A stretch of DNA of 64,000 nucleotides from Aricia agestis (GCF_905147365.1 NC_056428.1:29914001-29978000), one strand, 5' to 3'. Shown: positions 33,611-44,231, counted from the stretch's first letter. A program made the numbers and translations. Notes: a model not told the origin generated them from the letters alone.

Positions 33611-34506
33611 CTATTATTTAAATCGCTAGATGCTATTGTTATCTATTCATAATGTTCAGTTCATTAATGATAATTCATGGAGATGGTGTCAATACTATGT
33701 AGCTATGTGATTTATTATGTTTGGCGATAGTTGGACGGCTAATTAGCATTCATAGTCGATTAATATTCATTAACCCAGATATAAAACTTTGATAATGGAT
33801 ACATACACCATTTCACTGTCAACAACGTGTCCAATAAAATCAACAAAATGTTTGCATAATAATCATTTATGTAACTAAATTTGAGTTTATTGAGTTTCCG
33901 TTATGCGTTCGAATTTTATTTAGGCTATCATTGGCGCGACTGCGATTAAGCTTGTTAGAATAACAATAATCTTGGATCGTACTTACACAGCATCTTGCTA
34001 TAAAGCTATGCTCTTACATAGCAATAATCACATATTACATGCAAATCAAAAATCGCAACAAACAACAAAAATGTAGTTTTTCAAAATTTTACCCGTAAAT
34101 TAATATAAAAACCTCGCAAAAACATTTCGCTGTAAACGTTGCGAAAGTTCAATAGTTTAAACTGGGAAACACGACGCTTTATTTTCATGTTAATGTTCCT
34201 GTTCTGTAACAAAAACGTGGAGCGAGGCGAGCTTCCAGTAGGTTGGACCCACGGTCTGCCTCGCGCGAACAATGCCTCGAGTGCCAACAACCTATTTTGC
34301 CTTTGTACAACACATTTATTTCATGTGACACCTGTCTATACGGATCTTAACCGACACAATGAGAATGAAACTGGCGTTTCATTTTATACCGCAGAGTCGA
34401 ACTGGGCAGAAATTGTGATGCTACGATATGATTTTTGAAATGATTGGTTTTATACATCAAAATATTTTTAGAAATATATACAAAATATGTCTATTTTTAG
34501 GTTTTA
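33611..34506. other. no gene assigned; 99-residue frame at 34139
   Basis: A plus-strand frame (34139-34438) opens through a short GC-balanced patch, but I recognise no domain and splice sites are not evident. The rest is AT-rich with nothing recognised. Confidence 0.35.
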
Positions 34507-34654
34507 TCCATACTAATATCATAATATGTGCAAAAGTGTGTCTGTCTGTCTGTTATCTCTGTTACCTCTTCACGCTGAACCGATTTTGATGAAATAATCC
34601 AGATACTTTGAGATAAACGAATTTTGGCGCAACGGAGTTGCAAGCGTCATCTAG
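34507..34654 (+). mobile_element. Helitron-like element, complete and short
   Basis: It begins TCCATACTAATATCATAA after an A and ends GCGTCATCTAG before a T (CTAG at 34651-34654). The hairpin GCAAC-GGA-GTTGC precedes the end. A GTCTGTCT microsatellite follows the 5' end. 148 bp. Confidence 0.72.
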
Positions 34655-34732
34655 TGTTAGATAAAAGAGAAACGTTTCCAAAATATTAGATTTTTAGCTT
34701 TTTCCCGCGGTTTTGTCCACCTGCAATAGTAT

Positions 34733-34812
34733 TTATTTTTTTCAAATTCAAATATCTTTATTTCAGACTACAGTGTGGTCCATTGGTTAGTATTACATAA
34801 ATTAAAAAAAAT
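34733..34812 (-). mobile_element. possible retroelement 3' tail in reverse
   Basis: A T-rich start with AAATTCAAATATCTTTATTT followed by CAGACTACAGTGTGGTCC resembles the reversed 3' end of a non-LTR element. Weak call. Confidence 0.3.
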
Positions 34813-35217
34813 ATTAGGGTTAGTTAAAAAGAACAAGACATAAATTAAAGTAAATAATTAAAACTGAACTAGTCCTGGAGGTCTGCTCTCGAATTCGTTA
34901 ATTAATTATCCGCACATAGTTCCTCAATATCAGAATGTCGTCTTCAGGATGTCGTCACTACCCCTTACGCAATTTACTTTCGGAATACAAATCTTGTTAC
35001 ATTATTTCATCTACTTTGGTAAAGAAGTTGGAAAAATCTAAATTAGGCGACTACCAACGCCCCTATTTTAACCTCAAAAGAGGACTGGTTTCCGAAGGTA
35101 TCATTAATATATACTTCCACACTATCTGAAGATCACTTAAAATTTTAAGTCTCAATGACATTGGATTCTTACATAAACTTGCACTTTAAATAAGGTCAAA
35201 CATTATAAAACCCATTC
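34813..35217. other. no gene recognised
   Basis: AT-rich, nothing recognised. Confidence 0.4.
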
Positions 35218-36000
35218 GCGCTCTTACAGACGAACGGCACGTGTCGGCGGCACGTGTCGGCGGCAGTCGACGGCAGTTGACGGCGGTTGACGGCAGTCGA
35301 CGGCAGCCGACGGCAGCCGTTGACAGTTTATGACGCTTGCAGGGGGCCTACCACGACCTTTCCTAAAACGATCATGTTTCCAGAACACTTTGTTGTAAGA
35401 TTACAATAACATTACCGTACTCACTTTTTAAATATAATTTTACTAAAAAACAGTAAAAAGTGCAAAACATTGTTAAATCCGCTGTGAAATATCAACTTTT
35501 TTACGATCGCTAGCTTGACGTGAAAGTAATTATTGCTTATCTGTCAAACGGTGTCGCTTGTGGTAGGCCCCCAGTTGTGACGTACCGCCTAAAGGTAAGC
35601 GGCCACAGGTTGGTATCATACGCAACGGACGTCTCGCATCAAACGGATAATTTTTTCACAGTACGTTCGCTGAATCGGCAGCGTACGGATTATCGACTAG
35701 CCTAGTAAATGAATGCTCAAAAGGGGGGTGTGGATGGAATAGTCGAAAGCAGAAATTTGGACTTAGAAACTATGTTTGGACTAATTTGAAGATAAACATA
35801 CTATCTAGTCGGTAATCCGTACGCTGCCGATACAGTGGACGTACTGTAAAAAAAATATCCGTTTGATGCGAGACGTTCGTTGCGTACGATACCGACCTGT
35901 GGACCTTTACCTTTACGAGCTACGTCACAACTGCAAGCGTGATAAACTGTCAACGGCTGCCGTCGACTGCCGCCGACACGTGCCGTTCGTCTATAAGCGC
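35218..36000. mobile_element. 783-bp foldback element with CGGCAG minisatellite
   Basis: The ends GCGCTCTTACAGACGAACGG and CCGTTCGTCTATAAGCGC are inverted. The left arm contains about eight units of 10 bp around CGGCAGTCGA (35240-35320); the right arm has only one or two. Inner arms pair as well (CGTACGGATTATCGACTAG at 35683 with 35802-35825, and CGTCTCGCATCAAACGGATA at 35630). The asymmetry shows the minisatellite expanded in one arm after the foldback formed. Confidence 0.8.
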
Positions 36001-36154
36001 TCTAAGTGTCTACCATCTATTTTGAACATATAAGGTAGGTACACCTATAAATAATTAGAAATATAGGAATTTCTAATTTAAAAGTTATTTTTACCTATAC
36101 GGGTTTAATTTTTACTTACTTTTGAGATTAGTGATTAATCGGTGCTTTTATATT

Positions 36155-36802
36155 GTAAGTACTATCAGAGAAGTTGATTCTTATGCAAATCTTCTTCTTC
36201 TTCTTTTAAAAATGGCCGCCTCGGTAAGTTGCCAATGTCAGAGTGGCTTAAAGGACTTCGGGGACCTATATAAAGTAGTTTGGTTGCGTTACGTCAAACC
36301 CAGCTGACAGGTCACAATTAACATTGAATTGACATATTCGACCAAATAACGTTGTGGCAGAGTAGACAGAATTATAGCGTATGCCGACTTAGAACTGATG
36401 TTGAAATTTTTAATTTTGACGTATTATGACGAAAATCGTCGCTAGGGTTGTTAAATTGTTACGTACGAACTACGAATAATAAAAACTATCGTAGCCTACG
36501 AATTTAAAACTATAACATATTCGCTGGACGTGTTCCTCTTTGGTCGTGTTGTTGTTTGTGTTTTGGCACATGCGATTAAAATTGTCAGAATCCAATTTTG
36601 AAATCTTTATTTTAAAAATTTAAAAACAAATTATATCAGCCAGCGCGAGGCACATTCCGTTCATAATCCTAGTGAAACCCGACGAATTTGACAGATATTG
36701 AAACCTGTCCGTCTCTTTGCAGTCGAACTACTGGTAGTTATGTCTATTGTGCGATTGGCCTGTCAATTGCATAGGAATCAACTTCCTCGATGGTACATAC
36801 GA
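36155..36802. mobile_element. MITE split by a second MITE
   Basis: The left end TACTATCAGAGAAGTTGATT and the right end AGGAATCAACTTCCTCGATG belong to the family intact at 33463-33610. Inserted between them is copy B of the element at 27803-28315. Confidence 0.7.
36358..36752. mobile_element. MITE copy B, inverted relative to copy A
   Basis: From AGAGTAGACAGAATTATAG to TAGTTATGTCTATTGTG, it matches 27912-28310 in reverse with a few indels; for example 36480-36520 has extra bases (CGAACTACGAATAATAAAAA). The GTAGC-rich flank of copy A is missing. Confidence 0.75.
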
Positions 36803-36924
36803 TAGTGTTTCTATTACGACGATAACTATGTAGTTTTTTCGTTAAATTAATTTTTGTAGTTTCAGCTTTACAACCCCTATTTTTCTTCGTTCACCTTCTA
36901 TTTTAAAATGGTCTTTATAATAAA

Positions 36925-37101
36925 CTAGACGCCCGCAACTCCGTCGCGCCAAAATTCGTTTGACGCGCAAACTTCGTACATTTTTCCGAGATAAAAAGTA
37001 TCTTATATCCTTTCCCGTGACTTAGAGTATCTCCATACCAAATTTGAGCAAAATCGGTTCCGTGGTTTGAGCGTGATAGACATTTATAATATTAGTATGG
37101 A
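36925..37101 (-). mobile_element. Helitron-like element
   Basis: CTAG border at 36925-36928 followed by ACGCCCGCAACTCCGTCGCG, the usual body, and TATTAGTATGGA|T at 37101. The GTCT microsatellite has been lost in this copy. Confidence 0.65.
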
Positions 37102-37398
37102 TACACATATAAATACAACACAAAAAGTCGACCTTAGACCGAAAGTCTTAAGTGTTTTAACTAGAAAACTGGACTGGAAAATATTAATCTAGCTGTAACG
37201 ACAAGCGGCATGACGCAGGCCCCGCTGTTTCACAAAAGCCTACATTTTTATTCTATTTTCCGAAACCGAGTTTCAGTTTTCGTAACTTTATTTCACATAC
37301 ACATTTTTAGTTTTCCTACAACACATTGATGTGCTGTGGACTCGTAGTTAGATATGCGAGTAACTATTGTTATTTATTTGATGCATGTTTCAAACTAC

Positions 37399-37454
37399 GA
37401 AAAAATATTCGTAGATTTCAAATAAAGATATTTGAAATCTACGAATATTTTTTC
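37399..37454. repeat. perfect 25-bp hairpin
   Basis: 37399-37423 and 37430-37454 are exact reverse complements around a 6-nt loop, AAAGAT. Perfect arms with so short a loop suggest a recent strand-switch event. Confidence 0.85.
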
Positions 37455-37495
37455 AAATACGTTAATATTATTTCAAATACGTTTTATACTTATTA

Positions 37496-38515
37496 TCTAT
37501 ACTAATACTAATATTATTATAATTGGGAAGAGTTTGTTTGTTTGTTTGAACGCGCTAATCTCAGAAACTACTGGTCCGATTTAAAAAATTATTTTACTGT
37601 TGGATAGCCCATTTATTGAGGAAGGCTATAAGCTATATTTTATTACGCTAAGTATAATAGGAGCGAAGAAAAAGAGGAAAATGTGGAAAAAACGGGGGGA
37701 AATTATTTGAAAGGGCTTATTTGAACGCGCTAATCTCAGGAACTACTGGTCCGATTTGAAAAATTATTTCAGTGTTAGATAGTCCATTGATCGAGGAAGG
37801 TTATAAGCTATATTTTATCACGTTAAGACTAATAGAAGCGAAGAAATAGAGGAAAATGTGGACAAAACGGAGGAAATTATATGAAAGGGCCTATTTGAAC
37901 GCGCTAATCTCAGGAACTACTTATCTGATTTGAAAAATTCTTTCAATGTTAGATAGCCCATTTATTGAGGTAGGCTATAGGCTATATTTTATCACGCTAA
38001 GACTAATAGGAACTAAGAAATAGAGGGAAATGTGGAAAAAACGTGGGAAATTAAATGAAAGGGCTTATGGGAAATTAATTGAACGCGCTAATCTCAACAA
38101 CTACTGGTCCGATTTAAAAAATTCTTTCAGTGTTAGATAGCCCATTTGTCGAGAAAGGCTATAAGCTATATTTTATCACGCTAAGACTAATAAAAGCGAA
38201 GAAATAGATGAAAATGCGGAAAAACGGGGGAAATTGTATGGAATTGCTTATTATCTTATGAACTACTGGAGCAATTTTTATGTTATTTGGCAAACATAAA
38301 GAATAGACCACGTGAAGGGACATAGGCTATTTTTTGCTGCATAATGTACGGTTGCGTGAAATTCCTAAATTACGCAAGCGAAGCCGTGCGGAACATCTAT
38401 ATATAATAAAATCGTAGGAAAGTTAATTCTGTATATTGAATATTTTTGTACAATAAATAATACTTGGGATGTGATCTACTATGCTAACGCGGACTAAGTC
38501 GCGGGCAACAGCTAG
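37496..38515 (+). mobile_element. Helitron-like element with internal tandem repeats
   Basis: It starts TCTATACTAATACTAATA after an A and ends GTCGCGGGCAACAGCTAG before a T, with a GCGGAC/GTCGC hairpin ahead of the end. The interior holds four units starting GAACGCGCTAATCTCA at 37548, 37723, 37897 and 38081 (spacings 175, 174, 184), and a decayed fifth near 38245. The 184-bp unit carries an extra GGGAAATTAA-type duplication. No Rep/helicase. Confidence 0.75.
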
Positions 38516-38652
38516 TACATTAATAATTGTTCAAACATGAACTCCAGAACTTTACGATTTAGTAGCAGTTAAGGCTAAGCATTATTACATATAAGCTTCT
38601 TTTAATAACGACAAGCTGCAGGTAGGAGCTCGGCCATCTTGGCCTTAATTAA

Positions 38653-38695
38653 GAGAGGCCTATGTCCAGGCAGTGGACGAATATAGGCTGATTTG
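38653..38695 (+). mobile_element. 3' end fragment of a non-LTR retrotransposon
   Basis: GAGGCCTATGTCCAGGCAGT followed by GGACGAATATAGGCTGAT resembles the 3' end of a widespread lepidopteran LINE group, probably RTE-like. Only about 40 bp remain. Family assignment is from memory of the motif. Confidence 0.45.
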
Positions 38696-38710
38696 ATTTT
38701 AAAGGTGCAG

Positions 38711-39261
38711 TGGTTTGTGAGTCATTCTAATAATATTTTTGGACCACCACGCCAAACTAGTTGAAATATATTGTTTAACAAACAAATTACGAGCATAAAG
38801 AAACAGAATCACAGCAGAGTCGGAATAAAGCAATCATTTATTTCGACGACTTAAATTGACTTAAATATAATTCACAACACAATCGAATGTTGACATATCC
38901 GCCGCCGCGTTCAAGTTGCATTTCAGTTTAATTTTTCACTCGAGCACATTAACTGAATTGGTGCTCGCATAATAATTGCCTCCACAATTATTAAATAAAG
39001 GCTAACTATCGTGAAGTCAATGGGCCGTGTTATATCGTGTTTATCGATGATCAAACAATGTGACGTCTGCAACAATAATATTCGTGTATCTTTGAGCGAT
39101 ACATTGAAAGTGAGAATGAGCTCGTTAATGCAACTATTATAATATTATAATATTTTAACTAGATTTTTAAATGTTATTTCTAGAATACAAATTTTAATGC
39201 CAGTAGCGGTGGAATTTTGAAAAAAATACTCATACAGTTTGTTAGATACACTTAATAATAG
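38711..39261. other. no gene recognised
   Basis: AT-rich, nothing recognised. Confidence 0.4.
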
Positions 39262-39325
39262 AACTTAATATTTAAATGTAATAAATTGTATGAAAATACA
39301 ATTTATTACATTTAAATATTAAGTT
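39262..39325. repeat. perfect 30-bp hairpin with 4-nt loop
   Basis: 39262-39291 and 39296-39325 are exact reverse complements around GAAA. The arm is AT-rich (starts AACTTAATATTTAAATG). Confidence 0.88.
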
Positions 39326-39954
39326 TCTTCAATCAAAATCAAGTTGATACCTATTACGAACCCCCAAACCTCGTTTTTCAAGTTTGAGCTAATATACTGA
39401 ATAACACATACAATTTGGCATTTATTATTATTAGCGCCGATTTATCTGTACCATACTTTTCTCGAAGCGGTTCGCGGCTATTTCATACCCCCTTTATTTT
39501 CAATGTTAACAAAGCTAATACGATCAAATTAATAAAATCAGCGGAAATATTTCGTGTAGTTTTGAAAATCGCTACAGTTATTCCTTGTGATATCCAGATG
39601 AACATGTCAAAAGTCCTCAAGGGTGGGGGGTGAGCTAAGAGTGTAGGGGGGGGTCAAAGGACCCTTTTTTTAGGTTTTTGCTCATAAGTAAAAAACCTGC
39701 ACAAATAGCATTACGGTTACTTCTAGGAAAATTTTCTACATAAAATTTCCTCTAAATTATGTCCTATAAATTTTTTTGTACGGTCGATACTTTAGGAACT
39801 ACAGGGGGGGTCAAATTCCTCAAAAGTGCGAATCGCGAAAATAACACGCATCGAACGTCCGAGGACCGAGACTAAGAAAACAACTTATTCTGATTCAAAT
39901 ACCTGCTATTCACAGATAATTATTTGTCCTAGCTGCTATTATAACAAAACGTTA

Positions 39955-40481
39955 GACTAGTCACCATGGAATTAGAAAGTACTATACAGCTGGAAGGCTT
40001 ACTTCATCATTTTGAAATATTAAAATGAACCTTACTTTTATGTGCTAAAGTATTATTTTTATTAACTAATATCTCCTTATAGTAGCGAGCACGAGCGAGA
40101 AATCGATTTTCTTGGTTTGTCCCTTTCGCACAATTGCCATGTAAAATATACGATAATACATTGGTAGTAAATTGAAAAAAGCATTTTTCGTAGAAAACGA
40201 TAAAATAAGGCATAAATATTATATAAACGACATGTTTTAATACTGCGCTTTCCTGCTTCAGTTTAATATTATTTAATTTCAATAATTGTTATTAAACTGA
40301 GCTTCTCAGTTGTGCGATTTTCTTTTAAAATGTCTTAAGATTTACACATAGGCAAGAAGCATGGTTACACTAGTTTGAAAGGGACAGACCAAGATTAATG
40401 ACCTCTCGCTCGTCGCATGCTTAATGCACAGTAAGCTTTCCAGCTGTACGAAGTTCTTACTAATTCCATGCTAGTCACTCT
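39955..40481. mobile_element. foldback MITE inside the CXC element
   Basis: Left end ACTAGTCACCATGGAATTAG through ACAGCTGGAAGGCTTACT pairs with right end AGTAAGCTTTCCAGCTGT through GGAATTAGT-complement to CATGCTAGTCACT. Further in, CTTGGTTTGTCCCTTTC (about 40113) pairs with GAAAGGGACAGACCAAG (40378). It ends inside the start of the ORF at 40468, so the upstream part of that gene was displaced or truncated. Confidence 0.72.
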
Positions 40482-41031
40482 TTCCACACAAAAACCAAAA
40501 ATCAAGGATATTGCCGCTATCTTCTACAATCCAACATCAACATCTGAAGAAATAGCAGAGTCAGGAGAAAGGATGTTTTTGACGATGTATCGTGCAGCCA
40601 CTGATCAGCTTGATCTTAACAGACATCGATACTCAGTTTTTGTCAAATCCAGCACCAAATCCAAACCAGATCTTTCCTCTCTCCCACCTACAAAAGGATC
40701 AGCAAAATTTCACTCATTCCGAGTGTTCCACCAAGTACAAGAGTGGTTAGGTAACGCACTGCCTCCTGAAATGTGGGGATGGAAGCGAGGAGCTGATGGA
40801 AACCTCGAGCATGTTACCACACATGATCCTCCAGCTCCTGACACCGTGCTGAAGTCAATATTTTGTCGCTGCAAAAGTGATTGCACTGGTAATTGTGGAT
40901 GCCGAAAAGCTGGTATCACGTGCAGTCTAGTATGCAACGGCTGCTTAGGTTCGTGTACAAATGGCGTACCTGTAGATTTGGTAGATATAGAAGGTGAAGA
41001 TGGTGATGATGTAGTAGAAGAAAATTATTGA
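40468..41031 (+). CDS. CXC-like cysteine-rich protein, probably N-truncated
   Basis: 187 residues from an ATG that lies within the MITE end, so the native start is probably lost. Residues 15-60 are helix-like (EEIAESGERMFLTMY). Residues 80-125 carry a HSFRVFHQVQEWLGN / WGW block. Residues 133-163 contain nine cysteines spaced CxCx3Cx3CxCx6Cx3CxxCx3C. That resembles half of the tesmin/TSO1-type CXC domain, a zinc-binding DNA-contact module. The tail (170-187) is acidic. I recall similar proteins in multicopy, transposon-linked families of arthropods; this is memory, not a search. The frame has no stops, so the copy is young or selected. Function unknown; DNA binding is a reasonable guess. Confidence 0.62.
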   Translation: MLVTLSTQKPKIKDIAAIFYNPTSTSEEIAESGERMFLTMYRAATDQLDLNRHRYSVFVKSSTKSKPDLSSLPPTKGSAKFHSFRVFHQVQEWLGNALPPEMWGWKRGADGNLEHVTTHDPPAPDTVLKSIFCRCKSDCTGNCGCRKAGITCSLVCNGCLGSCTNGVPVDLVDIEGEDGDDVVEENY

Positions 41032-41404
41032 TTTAATTAAGACTGTCTAATTATTATTTTCTAGTTTTGAATACATTTTGAAAACATACCAATTTAAAAC
41101 CGTCTCATTTTTTATACCTATATAAAGTTGAACACTCTGTAACTTCTAAAGTATCGACCATACAAAAAAAATCATAGGATCAAATTTAAAGGAAATTTTA
41201 TGTAGAATGTTTTCCTAGAAGTAACCGTTACGCTATTTGTGCAAGTTTTAGACTTATGAGCTAAAATCTAAAAAAAGGGTCCTTTGACCCCCCCCTACAC
41301 CTTTAGCTCACCCCCCACCCTTGGGGATTTTCGATATGTTTATCTGGATATCTCAAGGAATAACTGTAGCGATTTTCAAAACTACACGAATTATTTCCGC
41401 TGAT

Positions 41405-42060
41405 CGTCCATTTTCGGCTTAATTTTCTTAGGCTAAGCTAGGGATTTAGAATTTCGGTCACTAGGATCAAGTATTAAAACTAGCTTAACCTCTGAGTTAC
41501 ATAAAATTTCGATAAATAGTTTAATAGTTACGGATGGTCAAAGTTACTACATTTTGTCACTCACTGACTGACAGACCATCAAAATTCTAAGCTACTTCTA
41601 GCAGACTTAGAACCTTGAAATTTGGTACCCGGATAGGTCTTTATTCACAATGAAAGGAAAAATTATGAAACCAGCCAAGTGCGAGTCAGACTGGCGTACA
41701 TAGGGTTCCGTACTGTAAATTTGTATGGTAGCCCCCCTTAAATAATAAGTTTATTCAATTTTTATAATTAATTATTAAAGTTAAAATACAGTTCAATATT
41801 TTCTGAAATTTTCCAAAAATTTACTGTTACCATTATGGATATAGATAAAAAAAGGGAGAAAAATAGGTTTCTTGTGTGAGACCCCCTATTAATAATTTAT
41901 TTTATTTTAATTGGACCATCAGCTTTTATAACGACGCCAGAAATACATAATTTATGAAAATTGCAACTATCTAGCTATTGCGGTTCTCGAGATCCAGCCT
42001 GGTGACATACGGATGGACGACGGACAAACAGCGAATACTATTTTACGACAGAAGTATTAA
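41405..42060. mobile_element. GGCCAAGTGCGAG repeat copy, partial
   Basis: CCAGCCAAGTGCGAGTCAGA then TAGGGTTCCGTACTGTA at 41672-41715 match the reversed family end. The body includes GTAGCCCCCCTTAAATAAT and ends near CGGACAAACAGCG. The stretch before it (41560-41660) includes CACTCACTGACTGACAGACC, common in this repeat class. Confidence 0.5.
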
Positions 42061-42153
42061 AGCTATGCAATATTTTGCTTGGCTCCTTTTACATTTTATG
42101 TTTTTGGTGGGATTGAATTTTATTTGAATAAATAGGTTTATTTTAGACTACAT

Positions 42154-42289
42154 TAGCTTTGTCTACACTGTGCTTTTTTTGTTCATCATCGAGCGCTACG
42201 ATTTCAACGCGCGTCACGGGCATGCCTCACGTTCGCTGTTGACTGCGCTTTAACGCATGCCCTTGATGAACACAATGTGGACAAAGCTA
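42154..42289. mobile_element. 136-bp foldback MITE
   Basis: TAGCTTTGTCTACACTGTGC pairs with CACAATGTGGACAAAGCTA, and the arms continue through GTTCATCATCGAG / TTGATGAAC and GGGCATGC / GCATGCCC. Confidence 0.78.
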
Positions 42290-42514
42290 TTCATAGACTG
42301 TTCAAATAGTATGTTCAAATAGTATTCACAGAAATGAAAATAGCAACAACTATGTTTAGTCACATAACCGTAATGCATTTGGACTTCAGCTTCAGATGCA
42401 GTAGCCTTTTTACCTATAACTTAGACCAAAATAATTAGTTAGCTTAGTTCGGAATTAACAATGTTTACAATTTGGAATTGCCAATAGCATGTACTGTAGT
42501 CAAATCCCATGCGT

Positions 42515-42740
42515 TTTTAGGATTTACCCAAAGGGTAAAAACGGAACCCTATTACTAAGACTTCGATGTCTGTCTGTCCGTCTGTTTGTCTCCAGGTTGT
42601 AACTGAAGAACGGTAATAGCTGGAGAGAGCAAATTTTCACAGATTATGTATTTCTGTTGCCGCTTTATCAAAAACAAAATAAATTAAATATTTAGGGAGC
42701 CCCCTTAAATGTTTAATTTATTTTGTTTTTAGTATTTGTT
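42515..42740. mobile_element. GGGTTCCGT-type repeat copy, partial
   Basis: ACCCAAAGGGTAAAAACGGA, CTTCGATGTCTGTCTGTCCG, CTCCAGGTTGTAACTGAAGA and the AAAACAAAATAAATTAAATA tail place it in the same family as 61025-61282. It ends in a second copy of the GGAGCCCCCTTAAAT motif. Confidence 0.6.
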
Positions 42741-42786
42741 GTTATAGCCCATAGGCCATACAACAAACGTGATATTTTTGCCATTT

Positions 42787-43648
42787 TTAGGGTTCCGTAC
42801 CTCAAAAGGAAAAAACGGAACCCTTATAGGATCACTTTGTTGTCCGTCTGTCCGTCCGTCCGTCTGTCAAGACCCTTTTTCTCAGGAACGCGTGGAGGTA
42901 TGAAGCTGAAATTTATATCAATTACTCAGGTCTACTGTCCCTTGAAGCTGTGAAAAAATCAAACTTCTAAGCCAACGCAATCAAAAGATACAGCCGTTTA
43001 TGCCGCAAATTTTCGACACTTGCAAGGGAATCAAAACCTACAGGGTGCTTCCCGTGAACTCAGAATCTTGAAATTTGGTACGAAGCAACGTCTTATAGCA
43101 TAGATAAAGGAAAAATTACGAAAACCATAAATTTTTAGTTACATCACATAATATATTTTTTTTTAATAATTTTAAACTTACTACCCATTTCCTCATAAAC
43201 GCGTAGAGGTATTAAATTGAAATTCATACCAAATACTCAGGTCTATAATACCTTTAAGCTGTAACAAAATCAAACTTCTATGTCAACGCAATCAAAAGAA
43301 ACAGCAATTTAAGCTGCATATTTTGAAACTCGCAAGTACTCGCAAGGGAATCAAAACCTAAAGGGTACTTCCAGTCGACCTAGAATCTTGAAATTTGGCA
43401 TGAAGCAACGTTTTATAGCACACATAAAGGAAAAATTCCGAAAACCTTAAATTTTTAGTTACATTACAAAATATATATTTTTTAATAAATATAAACTTAT
43501 TACTTTTTTCCTCATGAACGCGTAGAGCTATCAAGTTGAAATTCATATCAAATACTTAGATCTAATTGACGAACTTTGTAAACCTTGCAGGTTTGTACGG
43601 AACCCTCGGTGCGCGAGTCCGACTCGCACTTGGCCGGTTTTTTTTAAA
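42787..43648 (+). mobile_element. GGGTTCCGTACC repeat with ~315-bp internal repeats
   Basis: It starts AGGGTTCCGTACCTCAAAAG with a GTCCGTCC microsatellite and ends GGAACCCTCGGTGCGCGAGT then CGACTCGCACTTGGCCGG. Inside, CTCAxxAACGCGTxGAGxTAT begins units at about 42881, 43191 and 43509 (spacings 310 and 318; the third is short). Units share AAGCAACGTxTTATAGCA and TTTTTAGTTACAT. No ORF. Confidence 0.78.
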
Positions 43649-43654
43649 CGGGAT

Positions 43655-43900
43655 TTGACCCACCACACATTCCCTGTATCTCCTGTGTCGCCAGGATCGA
43701 CATCGGTATCCAACCACGAAAACCCTTTGATATGGTCTCAGGGAGCCCGAGGGACATGCTAAAGCTGTCTTGGGACCCGCAACGAAATTAATGAGAAGAA
43801 GGAGGAGTAGGAAGTTTACAGTTTTCCCTCCCCATAAAAAGCGGGAGACAGCACAAAGTTGCAATGACCCAAAGTCAAAGAACTAAAGGGAAAGCACCAC
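43655..43900. repeat. unclassified repeat-like block
   Basis: AACGGGATTTGACCCACCAC and TGGGACCCGCAACGAAATTA are reminiscent of lepidopteran retroelement 3' regions, but I cannot assign a family. A 100-residue minus-strand frame here is not convincing. Confidence 0.3.
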
Positions 43901-44059
43901 GGGAATAATTAATGTTAATTATGATTACTACGCTAGATCTAAGTTAATGTTGACAAGTTAATGTTGCCTATAGGCACCTGAAATATTCACAAAATACGAG
44001 TACACAAAAGGTATTGTATTTATACTATAATATTTTAATAATAAAATTTAAATAAAATA

Positions 44060-44165
44060 AATATTAAGGGGGCTCCCATACAAAAACACTTTTTTTCCTA
44101 TTTTTTTTTGTTCTATAATGGTACGGACCCTTAGTGCGCGAGTCCAACTCGCACTTAGCCAATTA
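44060..44165. mobile_element. GACTCGCACTTGGCC-end repeat fragment
   Basis: GGGGGCTCCCATACAAAAAC, then ACGGACCCTTAGTGCGCGAG and CCAACTCGCACTTAGCC, match the right end of the family at 42787-43648 with mutations. Confidence 0.55.
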
Positions 44166-44231
44166 TTTATTTGTATAAAGAAATTTCAATAGTGAAATTA
44201 ACCATGTTGTCTTATCTAGAGGCTTTAGCCT

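Larger units (their letters stand above)
39537..41404. mobile_element. 1.9-kb long-TIR element with a CXC-domain ORF
   Basis: Left arm 39537-39806 and right arm 41135-41404 are imperfect reverse complements of about 270 bp, from ATCAGCGGAAATA inward through GTAGTTTTGAAAATCGCT, a G-run region (GGGTGGGGGGTGAGCTAA) and GGGTCCTTTGACCC, to GGTCGATACTTTAG. Inside lie a foldback MITE and a 187-residue ORF. The layout, long inverted ends around one gene, suggests a DNA transposon, but no transposase catalytic domain is visible and no target duplication was found. Confidence 0.7.

Noticed and set aside
34139..34438. Host exon
   Set aside because: No recognisable domain or splice signals; kept only as an unassigned frame.
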